DNA from: Symbiodinium natans
Lineage: Eukaryota; Sar; Dinophyceae; Suessiales; Symbiodiniaceae
Direction of reading: 5' to 3'
NCBI GenBank assembly: GCA_905221605.1
Contig: CAJNDS010000113.1
Location: forward strand, 1,639,082 to 1,703,081
Length of the DNA: 64,000 nucleotides
Part shown: piece after piece, positions 10,470 through 20,625 of the stretch
How positions within the stretch are numbered: position 1 is the stretch's first letter
How the letters are laid out: every line of letters begins with the position of its first letter
The notes under the pieces: generated by a model
What the model saw: the letters and a program-made list of their open reading frames with translations, nothing else
What the model was told of the DNA's origin: nothing
The model's database searches: none
Translations under genes and position numbers: made by a program

Positions 10470-12056
10470 TTGCCTTCGAAAAACGTTATCATACGAAAAG
10501 GAAGAGAACACAACGCAGTTGACGACCTTGACCGAGTTGTGCATCGAGAACATGCTAATATAATACGGGCGTGGGCAGGTTCAGACCATCGTTGGATTAG
10601 GAACGATATGATAGAGCATGAACGCGTTGCCTGGCTGCTCGAGAAAGATGTTAGATATACGGTTGTTAATGGCCATGCAATTTTCGCTGTGTCTTCCAAT
10701 TTCGATGGTATTATCCACGAGATTGAACTGGCGTCGAATCAGTGGACCGCGGGTTCAGGGCCCGATGCCATGGATGATGCATTAGTGCGGATCATTGAAG
10801 CCGTCCTCGACTGCGCCGCAAGGATAATAAAGGCGAACAACCTCTGCAGCATCCTATGGAAATTGGGCGACAATAACAGGCTCGGTAGAGCAATGCTTTG
10901 TTTCTCTCTCGAGTATGATCTTTGGGTGTCGAGAGTCGATGGATGCGTAATACATGAGGAAATAGATGGAAAGGGTGACGAAGCGTATATGCTGATCACT
11001 AATTGCGATGTGTTGGCTGTTATATCGGAATTCATGGTTTGTGATCATACCCCAAGAATACATGAAATGCTTGATCAGAGGAAAATCGCGGTGGAACGTC
11101 AGAGAGACATAGACGCCAAGTGCTTAGGAACTTTAGCCGAGATTGCTTACACGACGTATCAAGACATACTCCGACCTGAAGAGGGGAGTGACGTCGATCG
11201 GAATGATATGGGTGAGCCCGAGGAGTATGATAATATAGGGGCAAGCCAGCTATCATCGTCGAGTGATACTCTTAATGGCACTAACGCTGCTCCTGGTCTC
11301 TTAATACCTCTTGATGAGGTGGAGAGAGAGAGCATGAAGCATTTGGGAGAGATCGAGACCATCATCATTGAGGCCTACAAGAACACCAGGCCCTCGGGGG
11401 GTTTCTGGGCGATTTCCCTTGAAAAGTCCGAGAATACAACTAAGCCCAGCGAAAACTGTGCGCCGGCTCAGATACTTGATGGAATAGGAAAGAGCATTGA
11501 TCCTCTAGAGCAATGGAAGCGAGTGGTATTTTGCAGAACCCCCACCGCCGAAATTTATGATCGTATAGCGGGAAGAGCTTCCGAGTATTCCAATGGCAAA
11601 AGAGCTGTGGCTGCCTTTGGAAAGGGATCAAAACCGAAGATATGGATCCAGGAATGCGAGGGCCCTGAGCATATGTTCTCTATTCAGGAGGATGGTATTG
11701 CTTTAGAGAGACATAACGGATCCTGGAAGAATCTTATTGATCAATTTCTCATTGTGCCGGAGGGTAAAAGATACTTGATTGAAGAGCAAGACGATAATAT
11801 TATCATACTCACTTTCTGTGCTGATTGCAAGGATAATAGTGAGAACCCTTCTGATACTCAAGTGTTCGATGATCTCAACGAATATATGGTAATAGAGAAC
11901 GACGAACCCAACGTAGACGAGAATGACGAAGGAAGCGTAATATCTGACGAGAATGATGTCATAATGTTTGCCTCCGATACCGAGGACGAAGACAAGGCTT
12001 CCCCGATCATCCCCGATCAAGGCTCATATCAAGGGATGATCATGTTTCTACCATAA
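10470..12056 (+). CDS. Unrecognised acidic protein, long ORF inside gene A intron
   Basis: This 528-codon frame is the only long ORF not made of repeats. The frame opens after a TAA at 10,458-10,460; the first codon counted is TTG, and the first in-frame ATG is at 10,608, giving about 482 residues. An AG at 10,460-10,461 could also make it an internal exon. It is more AT-rich than the gene A exons and contains no telomere-type repeats. Visible traits: a mixed alpha/beta-looking N-terminal two thirds with aliphatic stretches (AYMLITNCDVLAVI), a GGFWAI motif near residue 310, and a strongly acidic tail with repeated DEND/NDE blocks ending MIMFLP. I recognise no transposase, polymerase or other family motif. 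It may be a nested intron gene, a captured or retroposed gene, or a mobile-element product. Confidence 0.65.
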   Translation: MPSKNVIIRKGREHNAVDDLDRVVHREHANIIRAWAGSDHRWIRNDMIEHERVAWLLEKDVRYTVVNGHAIFAVSSNFDGIIHEIELASNQWTAGSGPDAMDDALVRIIEAVLDCAARIIKANNLCSILWKLGDNNRLGRAMLCFSLEYDLWVSRVDGCVIHEEIDGKGDEAYMLITNCDVLAVISEFMVCDHTPRIHEMLDQRKIAVERQRDIDAKCLGTLAEIAYTTYQDILRPEEGSDVDRNDMGEPEEYDNIGASQLSSSSDTLNGTNAAPGLLIPLDEVERESMKHLGEIETIIIEAYKNTRPSGGFWAISLEKSENTTKPSENCAPAQILDGIGKSIDPLEQWKRVVFCRTPTAEIYDRIAGRASEYSNGKRAVAAFGKGSKPKIWIQECEGPEHMFSIQEDGIALERHNGSWKNLIDQFLIVPEGKRYLIEEQDDNIIILTFCADCKDNSENPSDTQVFDDLNEYMVIENDEPNVDENDEGSVISDENDVIMFASDTEDEDKASPIIPDQGSYQGMIMFLP

Positions 12057-12429
12057 AAGGGGTGTGGGTTTCTGGTGTAGGGTGAAATTTAGGCCGCTTA
12101 GGCCCTTATCCCGACACCGATTATCCCCTTGTTTTCCTTGTCTATGCTGGGAATCTGAACAGGACCTGTAAGTTAAAATTCCTAAATCTTAAATTCTGCA
12201 CCGCGCAATCCAAGAGCGGCCCTCCACCCCCAAACTCTATTATCCCAGCTCCTATGATTGAAGGTTCATGTTTTTTTACATGGAGGATTGATGTAAGTAC
12301 CACAGGAGAATGGATATCAGACGGGTATCAGCAGGTATAAGTATCGATATCTCAGTTGCAAGTCTACTTACAACTACTACAGAACCTTCCACCCAACCTG
12401 GGAAACCCCGAAGCCCGTTCGAGACGGAG

Positions 12430-12470
12430 GTACGTGAATCACATGAACCGTGAGATTGAAGCGCTTGAAG
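12430..12470 (+). CDS. Gene A, exon encoding YVNHMNREIEALE
   Basis: AG at 12,428-12,429 precedes it and a GC donor starts at 12,471. Forty-one bases: one base completing Thr, 13 codons, and one base (G) that joins GC at 12,679 to give Gly. Both phases fit. Confidence 0.77.
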
Positions 12471-12678
12471 GCGCCAGCGCGGCAGGGTTTTCGACTGACA
12501 GCCGATGTTGGGTGTACAGGGTTTGGGGTTTAGGGTGTTCTAAGAGAGGTCCTTCTCGGCCGCTTCGGGCATATACCGTAGTGTTATCTTATGTCCCACA
12601 AGCAACCCTAAGACCCTCAACCCTAAGACCCTAAAACCCTAAGAGCCTGACCCCTAAACCCATGATATGCTCGCGCAG

Positions 12679-12728
12679 GCCTCAAGCGCTCCCGTCGACA
12701 AGCCGAGATGGCCCTGAGACAGAAGGAG
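12679..12728 (+). CDS. Gene A, exon encoding LKRSRRQAEMALRQKE
   Basis: CAG at 12,676-12,678, GT (GTACCT) at 12,729. Two leading bases complete Gly, then 16 codons ending in phase 0. Continues the coiled coil after EIEALE. Confidence 0.75.
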
Positions 12729-13047
12729 GTACCTCCTGGGGCTTCAGTTACGGGCTAGGGTTTAGGGTGTATGTAGGGTTTAGGTAGGGATGAGGGCTTT
12801 ATGAAGTTTGTGTGTTTGGGCATGCTCAGGTCCCCCAAACCCTGAACGCCTAAACCCTAAGCCTTTGAAGCCTACAAGGAGGAGGGACTCAAGTAGCTAG
12901 GGACACTTGTCACCCCCTTGACCCCTTAAACCCTGAAATCCTGAAACCCCCAAACCCCCGAAAGCTCCAAACCCTAAACCTTAAACCCTAAACCCTAAAC
13001 CCTAAACCCTAAACCTTAAACCAGTCTTACCCCCTTCTCCACACCAG

Positions 13048-13106
13048 GCGGCGAGCGAAAAGAATCGCGAGCTGGCCCTGGGGGACATGCAGAAGAAGCT
13101 GCGGGC
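13048..13106 (+). CDS. Gene A, exon encoding AASEKNRELALGDMQKKLR
   Basis: Pyrimidine-rich CCCCCTTCTCCACACCAG precedes it; GC donor at 13,107. Nineteen codons plus GC, which with C at 13,417 makes Ala. Coiled-coil composition. Confidence 0.74.
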
Positions 13107-13416
13107 GCACCGGCCCCCAAAACTTTAGGGTTCTCGGGGCCCAACGCAAGCCCCGTCAGGGTCCACCCTAAGCCTTAAACCCGAAACACAAGTCTTGGGG
13201 TTCCTCAAACCCTGAAAGCCTGTTTTGTAGAGTTGTAAGGGGGCTGTGAGTTGGGGGTGATAAGCTTTCTGTTGGGTTTTAGCCCCCCTCCCAATTTACT
13301 CGGATAACACGCAAACTCTACGCATTGAACCGTAACACCCCGAGACCCTAAACTTTAAACATATTCAAACCCTGAGGCCTCCTAAGCCCTAGGACCCTAA
13401 GATCCCAAAACTCCAG

Positions 13417-13460
13417 CCTCCTGGACACTGAGTCGACGCAGATCACCATCGAGGAAAGCC
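13417..13460 (+). CDS. Gene A, exon encoding LLDTESTQITIEES
   Basis: CAG at 13,414-13,416, GT (GTGAGG) at 13,461. One leading base completes Ala, 14 codons follow, and a trailing C joins TG at 14,835 to make Leu. Confidence 0.7.
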
Positions 13461-13509
13461 GTGAGGCCTGGCGACTTTGCCAACCCTCCGCACTCTTGTT
13501 TCAGAGGAT

Positions 13510-13612
13510 CTGAGGGTTAGGGTTTAGGGTTTAGGGTTTAGGGTTTAAGGTTTAGGGTTTAGGGTTTAGGGTTGAGGGTTGAGGGTTGAGGGTTTGGGGT
13601 TTAGGGTTTTGG
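13510..13612 (+). repeat. (TTTAGGG)n/(TTGAGGG)n array after gene A exon
   Basis: Begins about 50 bases after the GT donor at 13,461. Includes a short run of TTGAGGG variants. Confidence 0.9.
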
Positions 13613-13654
13613 GGCTTAGGGTTATGAAAATACGGGACCTCAATATGGGGGTTT

Positions 13655-13790
13655 ACAAAAACAAGGGACCCGGTAGTAGGATCCTCTTATATAATCATGA
13701 CCCCAAAAAGGTACGCCCAATATCGTACCCAAATTGTACAGTAGGATGCTCGTATAATAAGGACTCCAATGGGGCTTTAGAAGGGCGTTT
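13655..13790. repeat. Short dispersed repeat family P, copy 1 (diverged, doubled)
   Basis: Contains GTAGTAGGATCCTCTTATAT and GACCCCAAAAAGGTACGCCC, then a second related unit GTACAGTAGGATGCTCGT with AATAAGGACTCCAATGG. Resembles the copies at 38,778 and 57,469. Confidence 0.6.
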
Positions 13791-14079
13791 CAGGGTTCTA
13801 TTGATTGAGGCTCTTGGGGTTTTAGGGGGCTGTTTCAGAGCAATTTTTCGCTGGGGTTTTGTCAAGGGTGTCTACGGGTGCTTAGGCTTGCGGCTTGTTT
13901 TAGGGATTTTGGGTCTTTCAGGTTTTAGTGTGTTGCAATATCCCTGAAACTTTCATGAGGATATACCTAAACTCAAAACCCTAAGCCCTGAGCCCTAAAC
14001 CTCAACCTTGCATCACAGGTTTAACCTACACCCTAAACCCTAAAATCTAGGGGTCTTTATAGGGTTTCAGGGCGTGCTC

Positions 14080-14160
14080 GAAGGTCTGCGACAGCCAGCG
14101 AGAGGTTGTCCAGCATGTCCTTCCCCACATCGCGCAGGCTGGCGGTGGCGGACCCCTGAT
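14080..14160. other. Exon-like GC-rich island, strand ambiguous
   Basis: A non-repeat island with several open frames. The minus strand reads LRDVGKDMLDNLSLAVADLR after a CAG. The + strand reads REVVQHVLPHIAQ between CAG and a GC donor. Neither has a phase that inserts cleanly between gene A exons 13,460 and 14,835, so it may belong to another gene or be non-coding. Confidence 0.35.
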
Positions 14161-14745
14161 CCCCAGAAACCCTAAACCCTAAACCCTAAACCCTAACTCT
14201 CGACTCTAAAACTGTATAAATCCGAGAACCCCAACAAACCCTAAACCCTCAACCATAAAACCAACAACCCTGAACCCTAGAACCTGCATCCCTAAACCCC
14301 GAAACCCTAAACCCGAAAGCCCTGAACCCTGAAACCCTGAAACCCAAAGCCCCGAAACGCTAAAACCCTAACACCCAACAACCCTAAACCCTAACACCCT
14401 GAAACCCTAAAATTCTGAAACCCTAAAACGCTAAAACCTTGAAACCCTGAAGCTCTAAAACCCTAAACACTTAAAACCCTTCAAACCCCAAAACCCTGAA
14501 ACCCTAAACTTTGAAACCCAAAACCCTAAACCCTGAAGCCCTGAACCTTAGAAGCCTGAGACCCTAAAACCCTGAAACCCTGAAACGCAAAAACCTTGAA
14601 GCCCTGAAACTCTAAAACCCTAAACCCTTCAAATAAAACAAAGACCCTGAAACCCCAGACCTTAAAACCCTAAAGTATCCTAAACCCAAACGCCCTAAAC
14701 CCTAACACCAGCCCTAAACCCAAACGCCCTAAACCCCAAACCCCT
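14160..14745 (-). repeat. Highly degenerate CCCTAAA/CCCTGAAA array
   Basis: Nearly 600 bases of CCCTAAA-like units with many substitutions (CCCTGAAA, CCCTAAAA, CCTTGAAA). It is among the most decayed arrays here and probably old. Confidence 0.85.
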
Positions 14746-14834
14746 AAAACGCTACCACCCCCCACCCCCCCCCCAAAAAAAAATAAAATAAAAAAAAACT
14801 CGCTAAACAAAAAACAAAAAAACAAACTCGCTAG

Positions 14835-14884
14835 TGAAGGTGTCGAAGCTGCTCGAGCTGGAGGCCGAACGCCTCCGCCAGGGG
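14835..14884 (+). CDS. Gene A, coiled-coil exon (KVSKLLELEAERLRQ)
   Basis: Starts after TAG at 14,832-14,834; TG completes Leu with the preceding exon. It continues as a leucine-rich helix. The 3' edge is uncertain (a GC donor near 14,885 is possible). The frame of the opposite strand is less protein-like. Confidence 0.55.
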
Positions 14885-15297
14885 GCCCGGATGGCATAGG
14901 GCTTTTGACTTTTGGGTTTAGGGTTTAGGGGTTTTTGTTAGAGCTGCTTCAGGGGGCAGGGCGGGGGGAGCGGGGGGAGCGGGGGGTTCTGGGGTAGTTT
15001 TCAAAACTGTTTCGGGGCTTTTGACTTTTAAGTTTAGGGCCTTTGACCTTTAAATTTTGAACTACTGGTTTAGCGGGGCAGGAGGGGGGGTTTGAGAGGG
15101 GTTATGCTTTAGTTGTTGAAACTGTTTCAGGGTGGGGCAGAGGGGTGGGGGTTAGGGTTCAGGCCATTCATATTGTTGTTTTCTTTGCGGGGGGGGGGGG
15201 GGGGGGGGGGAGGGGGGGGCGAGGAGAGGGGCTTAGAGGTTTGCATGCACCCGCATTCACGCAGCCGCGATTCTAAACCCCCTGTTGTTCATGGAGG

Positions 15298-15575
15298 GTT
15301 AGGGTTTAGGGTTTAGGGTTTAGGGTTTAGGGTTTAGGGTTTAGGGTTTAGGGTTTAGGGCTTAGGGTTTAGGGTTTAGGGTTCAGGGTTTAGGGTAGAG
15401 GGTTCAGGGTGCAGGGTTGAGTTGAGGGTTCCTTCAAGGTTCCTGGGACGGACATGCAACCCTACACCCTACACCCTACACCCTACACCCTACACCCTAC
15501 ACCCTACACCCTAAGCCCTAAACCCTAAACCCTAAACCCTAAACCCTAAACCCTAAACCTCTTTGGGATGACGTC
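15298..15575. repeat. TTTAGGG array facing CCCTACA/CCCTAAA array
   Basis: TTTAGGG sense at 15,298-15,420, then about 45 bases of spacer, then CCCTACA and CCCTAAA sense at 15,460-15,575. The two halves form a large inverted repeat. Confidence 0.88.
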
Positions 15576-15670
15576 TTCAGGCCCCAGGGCTCCAAGACTT
15601 TTTCGGTTTGGGGTCTTCAGCAGGCCTAAACCCTAAACCCTAAGCCACTGGATTTCTCCAAAATGTCCAG

Positions 15671-15715
15671 GTGAAGCCGGACACACCTTGGATGTCAGCG
15701 ACTTTCCACCAAGGC
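15671..15715 (+). CDS. Possible late gene A exon (EAGHTLDVSDFPPR)
   Basis: CAG at 15,668-15,670 precedes an open frame EAGHTLDVSDFPPR. No clear donor and no proven phase with 14,835-14,884. Could be the gene A C-terminal region or chance. Confidence 0.3.
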
Positions 15716-15719
15716 CGGC

Positions 15720-18350
15720 CTGGGAAGCGGCTTGGGTTCAGGTTCGAGGCTTAGGGGGGATTCAGTCTCTCCTCCCAGGTTTCCTAAACCCACTAATTCA
15801 CACAATAAGAATAGTATGCATGAACTTACCGCATGATGAAATTGCGAGCAGCCACATATATCAGCTTTTCAAAGTCAGCTCCCCTGGAAGGCAAGTCACA
15901 CACTCTTCGCTCCTTATTGTGCCCTCATTCCAACATGGGCTTTAGGTTTTTTTGGTTTAGGGTTTAGGGTTTAGGGTTTAGGGTTTAGGGTACTCACCCT
16001 CGACAAAGACCCATTTCATTCCAAAGAATCAAGGCCTCGTACTGCTCTGGGATAAGTGCGCCGGTGAACCAGCAACACATGCCCAGACCCTTCTTTTGGA
16101 CTTGATCCAGCCCACGACTACTCCGCATCATAAGCCATGGGGCCATGTAGGTTTCTCCCCGGGTGTGAAAGCCAGAATCAACTCACTAAGTCCAAGTCTA
16201 GAGGGCAGATATAGACCATTTTTCCGCTTCTTGCAAGCACAGGCGACAGCGCATGGCAAGCAACAAAACACTTGCCAAACCGGAAAAATCAACTTCCTCG
16301 ACTTCTTAGACCCCACACAACAGTTTTAAAGGCCTTCCGATGAGCTGCGCTCTGACACCATGCTCCTGTGGCTACAATGGGCCCGGGCCCCTGGACCCAG
16401 GTTTTAAGGTTTTTACATTTTCCCTTATTGGGTTTCCGAGGAACATATTTCGGAATTGATTTCAGAGGGCTTTAAGGGCCATCCTAGTTGAGAGTTTGCG
16501 GGTTAGTCTCTCAGGTTTTTGATGGTTTTTGGGGGTGACTACTTGTAGATTAACACGAACGCTTAAGTGTTTCTAAAACCCCAACTACAACCCTTTTTGG
16601 TTAATACTCGGGTGATGAGTTCTGTCAGGCTGCGGGGGTAGCAGCACCCGTGAACCCGCAAACGAGCTGTTTTGGGGTACAAGCGTGAACGCAGGCCGTG
16701 CGCAAAGATGCGCCTCCTGAATAGACCTTCGCACCCCGAAGTTAAAAACCTTGAGCCCTAAACCTTAAACCCTAAACCCTGAACGTCAACCTCAGCTAGT
16801 TAGGGCGGCCAAATACGTTCTTCTGGATGGAGAAGGCTACCCTAAACGTTAAATCCCCCACCGCAACCCTAAACAGGGTTTCGGGGGTTTAATAAGGGTT
16901 CTGATCAGGGCTTAGGGTCTAGGGAGTGTTCAGATTCAAAAACAACCCTAAACCCTAAACCCTAAACCCTGAACCCTAAACCCTAAACCCTAAACCCTAA
17001 ACCCTAAACCCTAAACCCTAAACCCTAAACCCTAAACCCTAAACCTTAAACCCTAAACCCCAAACCCTCCAAAACGCGACACCTCAAACAGGGTTTGGGG
17101 TTGAGGGTTGTCACCTCCCGAACCCTGGGGCCCCTTCCTGTGAGGTGGAAGACGTTCTCAGCCGCTGCTGGGCATGATTCAGTACCTCGAAGTGCCCTCA
17201 GCCCGAAACCCTAAACCCTAAACCCTAAACCCTAAACCCTGAACCCTGAACCCTGAACCCTGAACCCTGAACCCCAAACCCTAAATCCCAAACCCTAAGC
17301 CCTAAACCCCTTGAAGCCGTGGCGGGCGGGATGATGAGTAGAGAAATAGCACCCTTTAATTAACCATCCTTGCAAGTTCAGGGGTGTTTTAAGACTATGG
17401 GCTTTATGCATACTAAAACGCTGGTTACTGAATACCATATTAAGTGAAAGAAGATCACTTGGCGCTTGAAACAAATAAAATCTAATCTAATCTAATCTAA
17501 ATGGTTGTTTTTTTGTGAAAATTATAATAAAGGATGGGAATCAACTTTTCTTTCACTCACGTGATCGAAAAGGAATCCTGTGTGGCCAAATATAATCTAA
17601 TCTGGAAAAAATTGGAAGGACAGAATTCCCAAACCAAGGGAAACAATGTGACATTGAAGATGATTAGGCCTCACGTATAATGGTACATCCTTTCCTCAAT
17701 TACGCAGAATGTGCTTTCTTTTCTTTCATTCTACAAGTTCTTCTTTCTACTTAGGGCCTTAAATGTTCAGGATGAAGGGCCCAAAGCCCCAATTCCTACA
17801 ACCCAATTTTGGTTTGGGGGTTTGGGGTTGGGGTTTAGGGTTTGGGGTTTAGGGTTCGACTGCCACAACTGTTCCATGTGGGGGGTGTTGCACTTACAGT
17901 ACATGCCGCCATGCCCCTTGCATAGTCCTTTGGTGCGCCGATCTTGTGGCCTCTAGAGGGCTGAACACGCCGGCATCCCGCGAGCTTGACCCTGAACCCC
18001 GATGAAATCCCGCCTCAACCCCAAGCCCTTGGCTTGTTTGAAGGGCCTTAGGACTGGGCTTTAGGGTTCAGAGTTGAGGCCTAGGAATCGTACCGCAAGG
18101 GGGTCTTAGAGCCGTGTGGCTTACCCTAAACCCTAAACCCTAAACCCTAAACCCCAAAACCCTAAACCCTAAACCCTAAACCCTGAACTTTAAACCCTAA
18201 ACCCTAAACCCTAAACCCTAAACCCTAAACCCTGAACCCTGAACCCTAAACCCCAAACCCTAAACCCTAAACCCTAAACCCTCAACCCTAAACCCTAAAC
18301 CCTAAACCCTAGGGCGCTGGGCCCAAGACCCATCGAAGCTAACTCGGAGG
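15720..18350. other. Intergenic or intronic region, no supported gene
   Basis: Contains unique sequence (15,780-16,740) with non-recognised short frames, CCCTAAA arrays at 16,940-17,075, 17,205-17,315 and 18,120-18,315, and an AT-richer unique block at 17,330-17,760 with a (TCTAA)n microsatellite near 17,480. No splice-phased exon could be supported. Confidence 0.5.
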
Positions 18351-18356
18351 CTTCAG

Positions 18357-18390
18357 GGACCTCCTGCCCTTGACCGACCCGGCTGTGAAG
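18357..18390 (+). CDS. Exon-like island (DLLPLTDPAVK), unknown gene
   Basis: CAG at 18,354-18,356 and a GC donor at 18,391. One leading base, then DLLPLTDPAVK. Product unknown. It may belong to the same transcription unit as the islands up to 28.3 kb. Confidence 0.42.
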
Positions 18391-19277
18391 GCGACCAGCC
18401 AGCTTACTCCGATTTGCATAAGAATCCCACCAAAATATTGCAAAAAACAGTCTTCCTTATCATGGCAATATAGGGATTATGATTCTTTATTTTTTGGAGG
18501 GTTCTTAAGCAAATAGTAGTCTATAGCTAGGGTTTGGGGTTGAGGGGCAGCTCATTGGGGTTCCAGGGTTTCCCTGAGGCCCTAAACCCTGAACCCCAAA
18601 CCCTAAACGGTTTGGGTGTACCTGAGGGGCTCAAGGGTGGTGTGTTGAGACAAAGGCCTCAAACTTAATCGGAATAAATACCAAAAGTATGCCCTTATGG
18701 TCCCTTTATCACTATACAATTATACTAGCCCCCCCCACAACCCTATTCAAGTTATCACGGGGCCATGTTGAAGCCCACGAGGTGGACATCTTTGGGTTTT
18801 GACAGAAGCCCTAAGGCTCTGAAACCCTACACCCTCAAGCCCTGAGACCCCAAAAAACCCCGAAGACCCTTCAACCCCGAAGCCTGAAATGCTAAATAAC
18901 CCCCTCAAGCCCCTGACCCGAAACCCTGAACCCTAGACCCTGAAGTTTAGGGGCTTTCGAGTACTTGCAATGGTTAAGGATCGCGAGTAGGGTACTTCTA
19001 GGTTATAGTTGGTTGCAGCCTTATCTAGGGGTGCTTATCACCCCACTTCAACCCCAACTCCCAAACCTCCAGGTGTCACCCACGGGGTCTTCCTGATTTA
19101 GGGTTGAGGGGGGTCGGCTTTGAGTCGGGTTTCTTAGTCTCTGGTGTGGAGTAGGTGGGGTTTAGTAGGGTTTTAGTGAGTTTTCGTAGGGTTTTTTTTT
19201 GCGGGTTTCAGGGTTCAGGCTTTTTTTCCGGAACCCTAAGCCCCACAAAAGCGAGGAGACCTGCTTCCCTGCCACAG

Positions 19278-19324
19278 CGGCACATGCTGTGAAGCACCTG
19301 CAGCCCAAGAGGCGGCGCATGGGG
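19278..19324. other. Exon-like island, strand ambiguous
   Basis: The + strand reads AHAVKHLQPKRRRM; the minus strand has CAG, VLHSMCRCGREA and a GT donor. No phase support to choose between them. Confidence 0.25.
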
Positions 19325-19539
19325 CTTGGTTCAGAGGCTTGGGTGGTTCGAGTGTAGGGTTTCAGGGGGTTTAGCGCTTTAGGTTTTTTGGGGTTTCAGG
19401 TTCCAGGGTTTGTCGGTTTAGGTTGTTGTTGTAGTTCGGGTTTCGGGTTTTAGGGGTTGAATGTGAGGTTTACTTTCGGGCCCAAATAGCATCGGGTGCA
19501 GGCTTGACAACCCCCACCCCCACCCCCCACCCCCCAAGC

Positions 19540-19965
19540 CTAAACCCTAAACCTTAAACCCGAAACCCAAACCCTAAACCCTAAACCCTAAACCCTAAAC
19601 CTTAAACCCTAAACCCGGAACCCTGAACCCTGAACCCTGAACCCTGAACCCTAAACCCTAAACCCTAAACCCTGAACCCTGAACCCTGAACCCTGAACCC
19701 TAAAACCCTAACCCTGAACCCTGAACCCTGAAACCCTGAACCCTAAACCCTAAACCCTAAACCCTAAACCCTAAACCCTAAACCCTAAACCCTAAACCCT
19801 AAACCCTAAACCCTAAACCCTAACACCCTAAACCCTAAACCCTAAACCCTAAACCCTAAACCCTAAACCCTAAACCCTAAACCCTAAACCCTAAACCCTA
19901 AGCCCTGAACCCTGAACCCTGAACCCTAAACCCTAAACCCAAACCCTAAACCTCAAGCCCTCAAC
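19540..19965 (-). repeat. (CCCTAAA)n array with CCCTGAA blocks
   Basis: More than 400 bases. Runs of CCCTGAA at 19,621-19,655, 19,672-19,700 and 19,905-19,925 alternate with CCCTAAA, another sign of local homogenisation. Confidence 0.93.
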
Positions 19966-20241
19966 TCGAGGCCCGAACCCCGAATGGAGCCTTGTGCAAA
20001 GAAACCTCAAGTTCCGCCTGTTGTTTTTCCTTGGGCGTCCTAATGTTAGGGGGCTGAAGCCTCAAACTCTCACTCTCCCCCCTAAACCCTACCTTGAAAC
20101 CCAGATCTCAAGCACCCCCCCAGAATGGGTTGAGGCCGACCACGCCGATAAATTCTATGCTGTAGGCTGCCAGCCCAAGACCCCTTCATGCCGGAAGTCT
20201 GTGGGCAACCAAAATTTAAGGTCCCGTGTTACGTTATAGGT

Positions 20242-20330
20242 TGGGGTGTTCCCCCGTATACTAGCAGTCCTAAATAGGGGTGTACTATGATCCCAATTAA
20301 GGACTGTTAGCATAAGGGGGAACATCCCAA
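20242..20330. mobile_element. MITE-like family M, copy 2
   Basis: The left end GGGGTGTTCCCCC with CTAGCAGTCCTAAATAGGGG is complementary to the right end AATTAAGGACTGTTAGCA and GGGGGAACATCCC. Confidence 0.8.
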
Positions 20331-20364
20331 GGTATAGGGCTTAGGGTCTAGGGTTTATAGGGGT

Positions 20365-20575
20365 CTCAGACCCTGAACCCTAATCCTAAACCCTAAACCC
20401 TGAACCCTAAACCCTAAACCCTAAACCCTAAACCCTAAACCCTAAACCCTAAACCCTAAACCCTAAACCCTAAACCCTAAACCCTATACCCTAAACCCTA
20501 AACCCTAAACCCTAATCTCTAATCCCTAAACCCTAAGCCCTAAACCCTAAACCCTAAACCCTAAACCCTCAGGGC
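20365..20575 (-). repeat. (CCCTAAA)n array
   Basis: About thirty units directly 5' of the exon-like island at 20,595, with a MITE-like element just before it (20,242-20,330). Confidence 0.92.
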
Positions 20576-20594
20576 TTAGGTTGTGGAGTTGCAG

Positions 20595-20625
20595 GATCCA
20601 CCAGCACACGGTGCCCTTTGTCAAG
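20595..20625 (+). CDS. Exon-like island (IHQHTVPFVK), unknown gene
   Basis: CAG at 20,592-20,594, GT at 20,626. One leading base, ten codons, ends phase 0, matching the next island at 21,698. Confidence 0.5.

Larger units (their letters stand above)
8331..12429 (+). other. Gene A giant intron with low-complexity tracts and an internal ORF
   Basis: The intron is defined by the in-phase junction FSLL-T-YVN. It begins GT and ends AG. From 5' to 3' it holds a short (TTGAGGG)n array; about 500 bases of unique AT-richer sequence (8,380-8,870); a GAA/AAG-rich purine tract (8,890-9,560); GT/CG and GGGGA repeats (9,597-9,830); a CT-rich tract ending in poly-C and CG runs (10,050-10,406); then the 10470-12056 ORF. 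The last 370 bases (12,060-12,429) are unique sequence. Confidence 0.65.
460..14884 (+). other. Gene A: outer dynein arm docking complex coiled-coil protein (ODAD1/CCDC63/CCDC114, ODA1/DC2 type), multi-exon gene span
   Basis: This span is a + strand gene of at least 18 short exons separated by telomere-repeat introns. Joined in phase, the exons give a long charged coiled coil. The part from 7,243 to 13,460 reads through HQKSIEIFEQ, AFATIKQSTGISNIE, EIVKIFVHLESRNFSLL, a threonine codon split by the intron, and YVNHMNREIEALE. This order (a TGI motif, then an I/V-F helix, then RNFSLL-YVN-N-EIE) is typical of the ODA docking-complex family. Known members help anchor outer dynein arms to doublet microtubules in cilia and flagella, so the product should be axonemal. 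The start codon and stop codon were not identified. The gene could extend 5' of the window or 3' beyond 14.9 kb (a weak candidate exon lies at 15,671). The family call is by motif memory, not by search. Confidence 0.72.

Noticed and set aside
10003-10563. Frames of 90-186 codons across the CT and C tracts
   Set aside because: Low-complexity Ser/Leu/Pro or Arg/Glu repeats over the pyrimidine tract.
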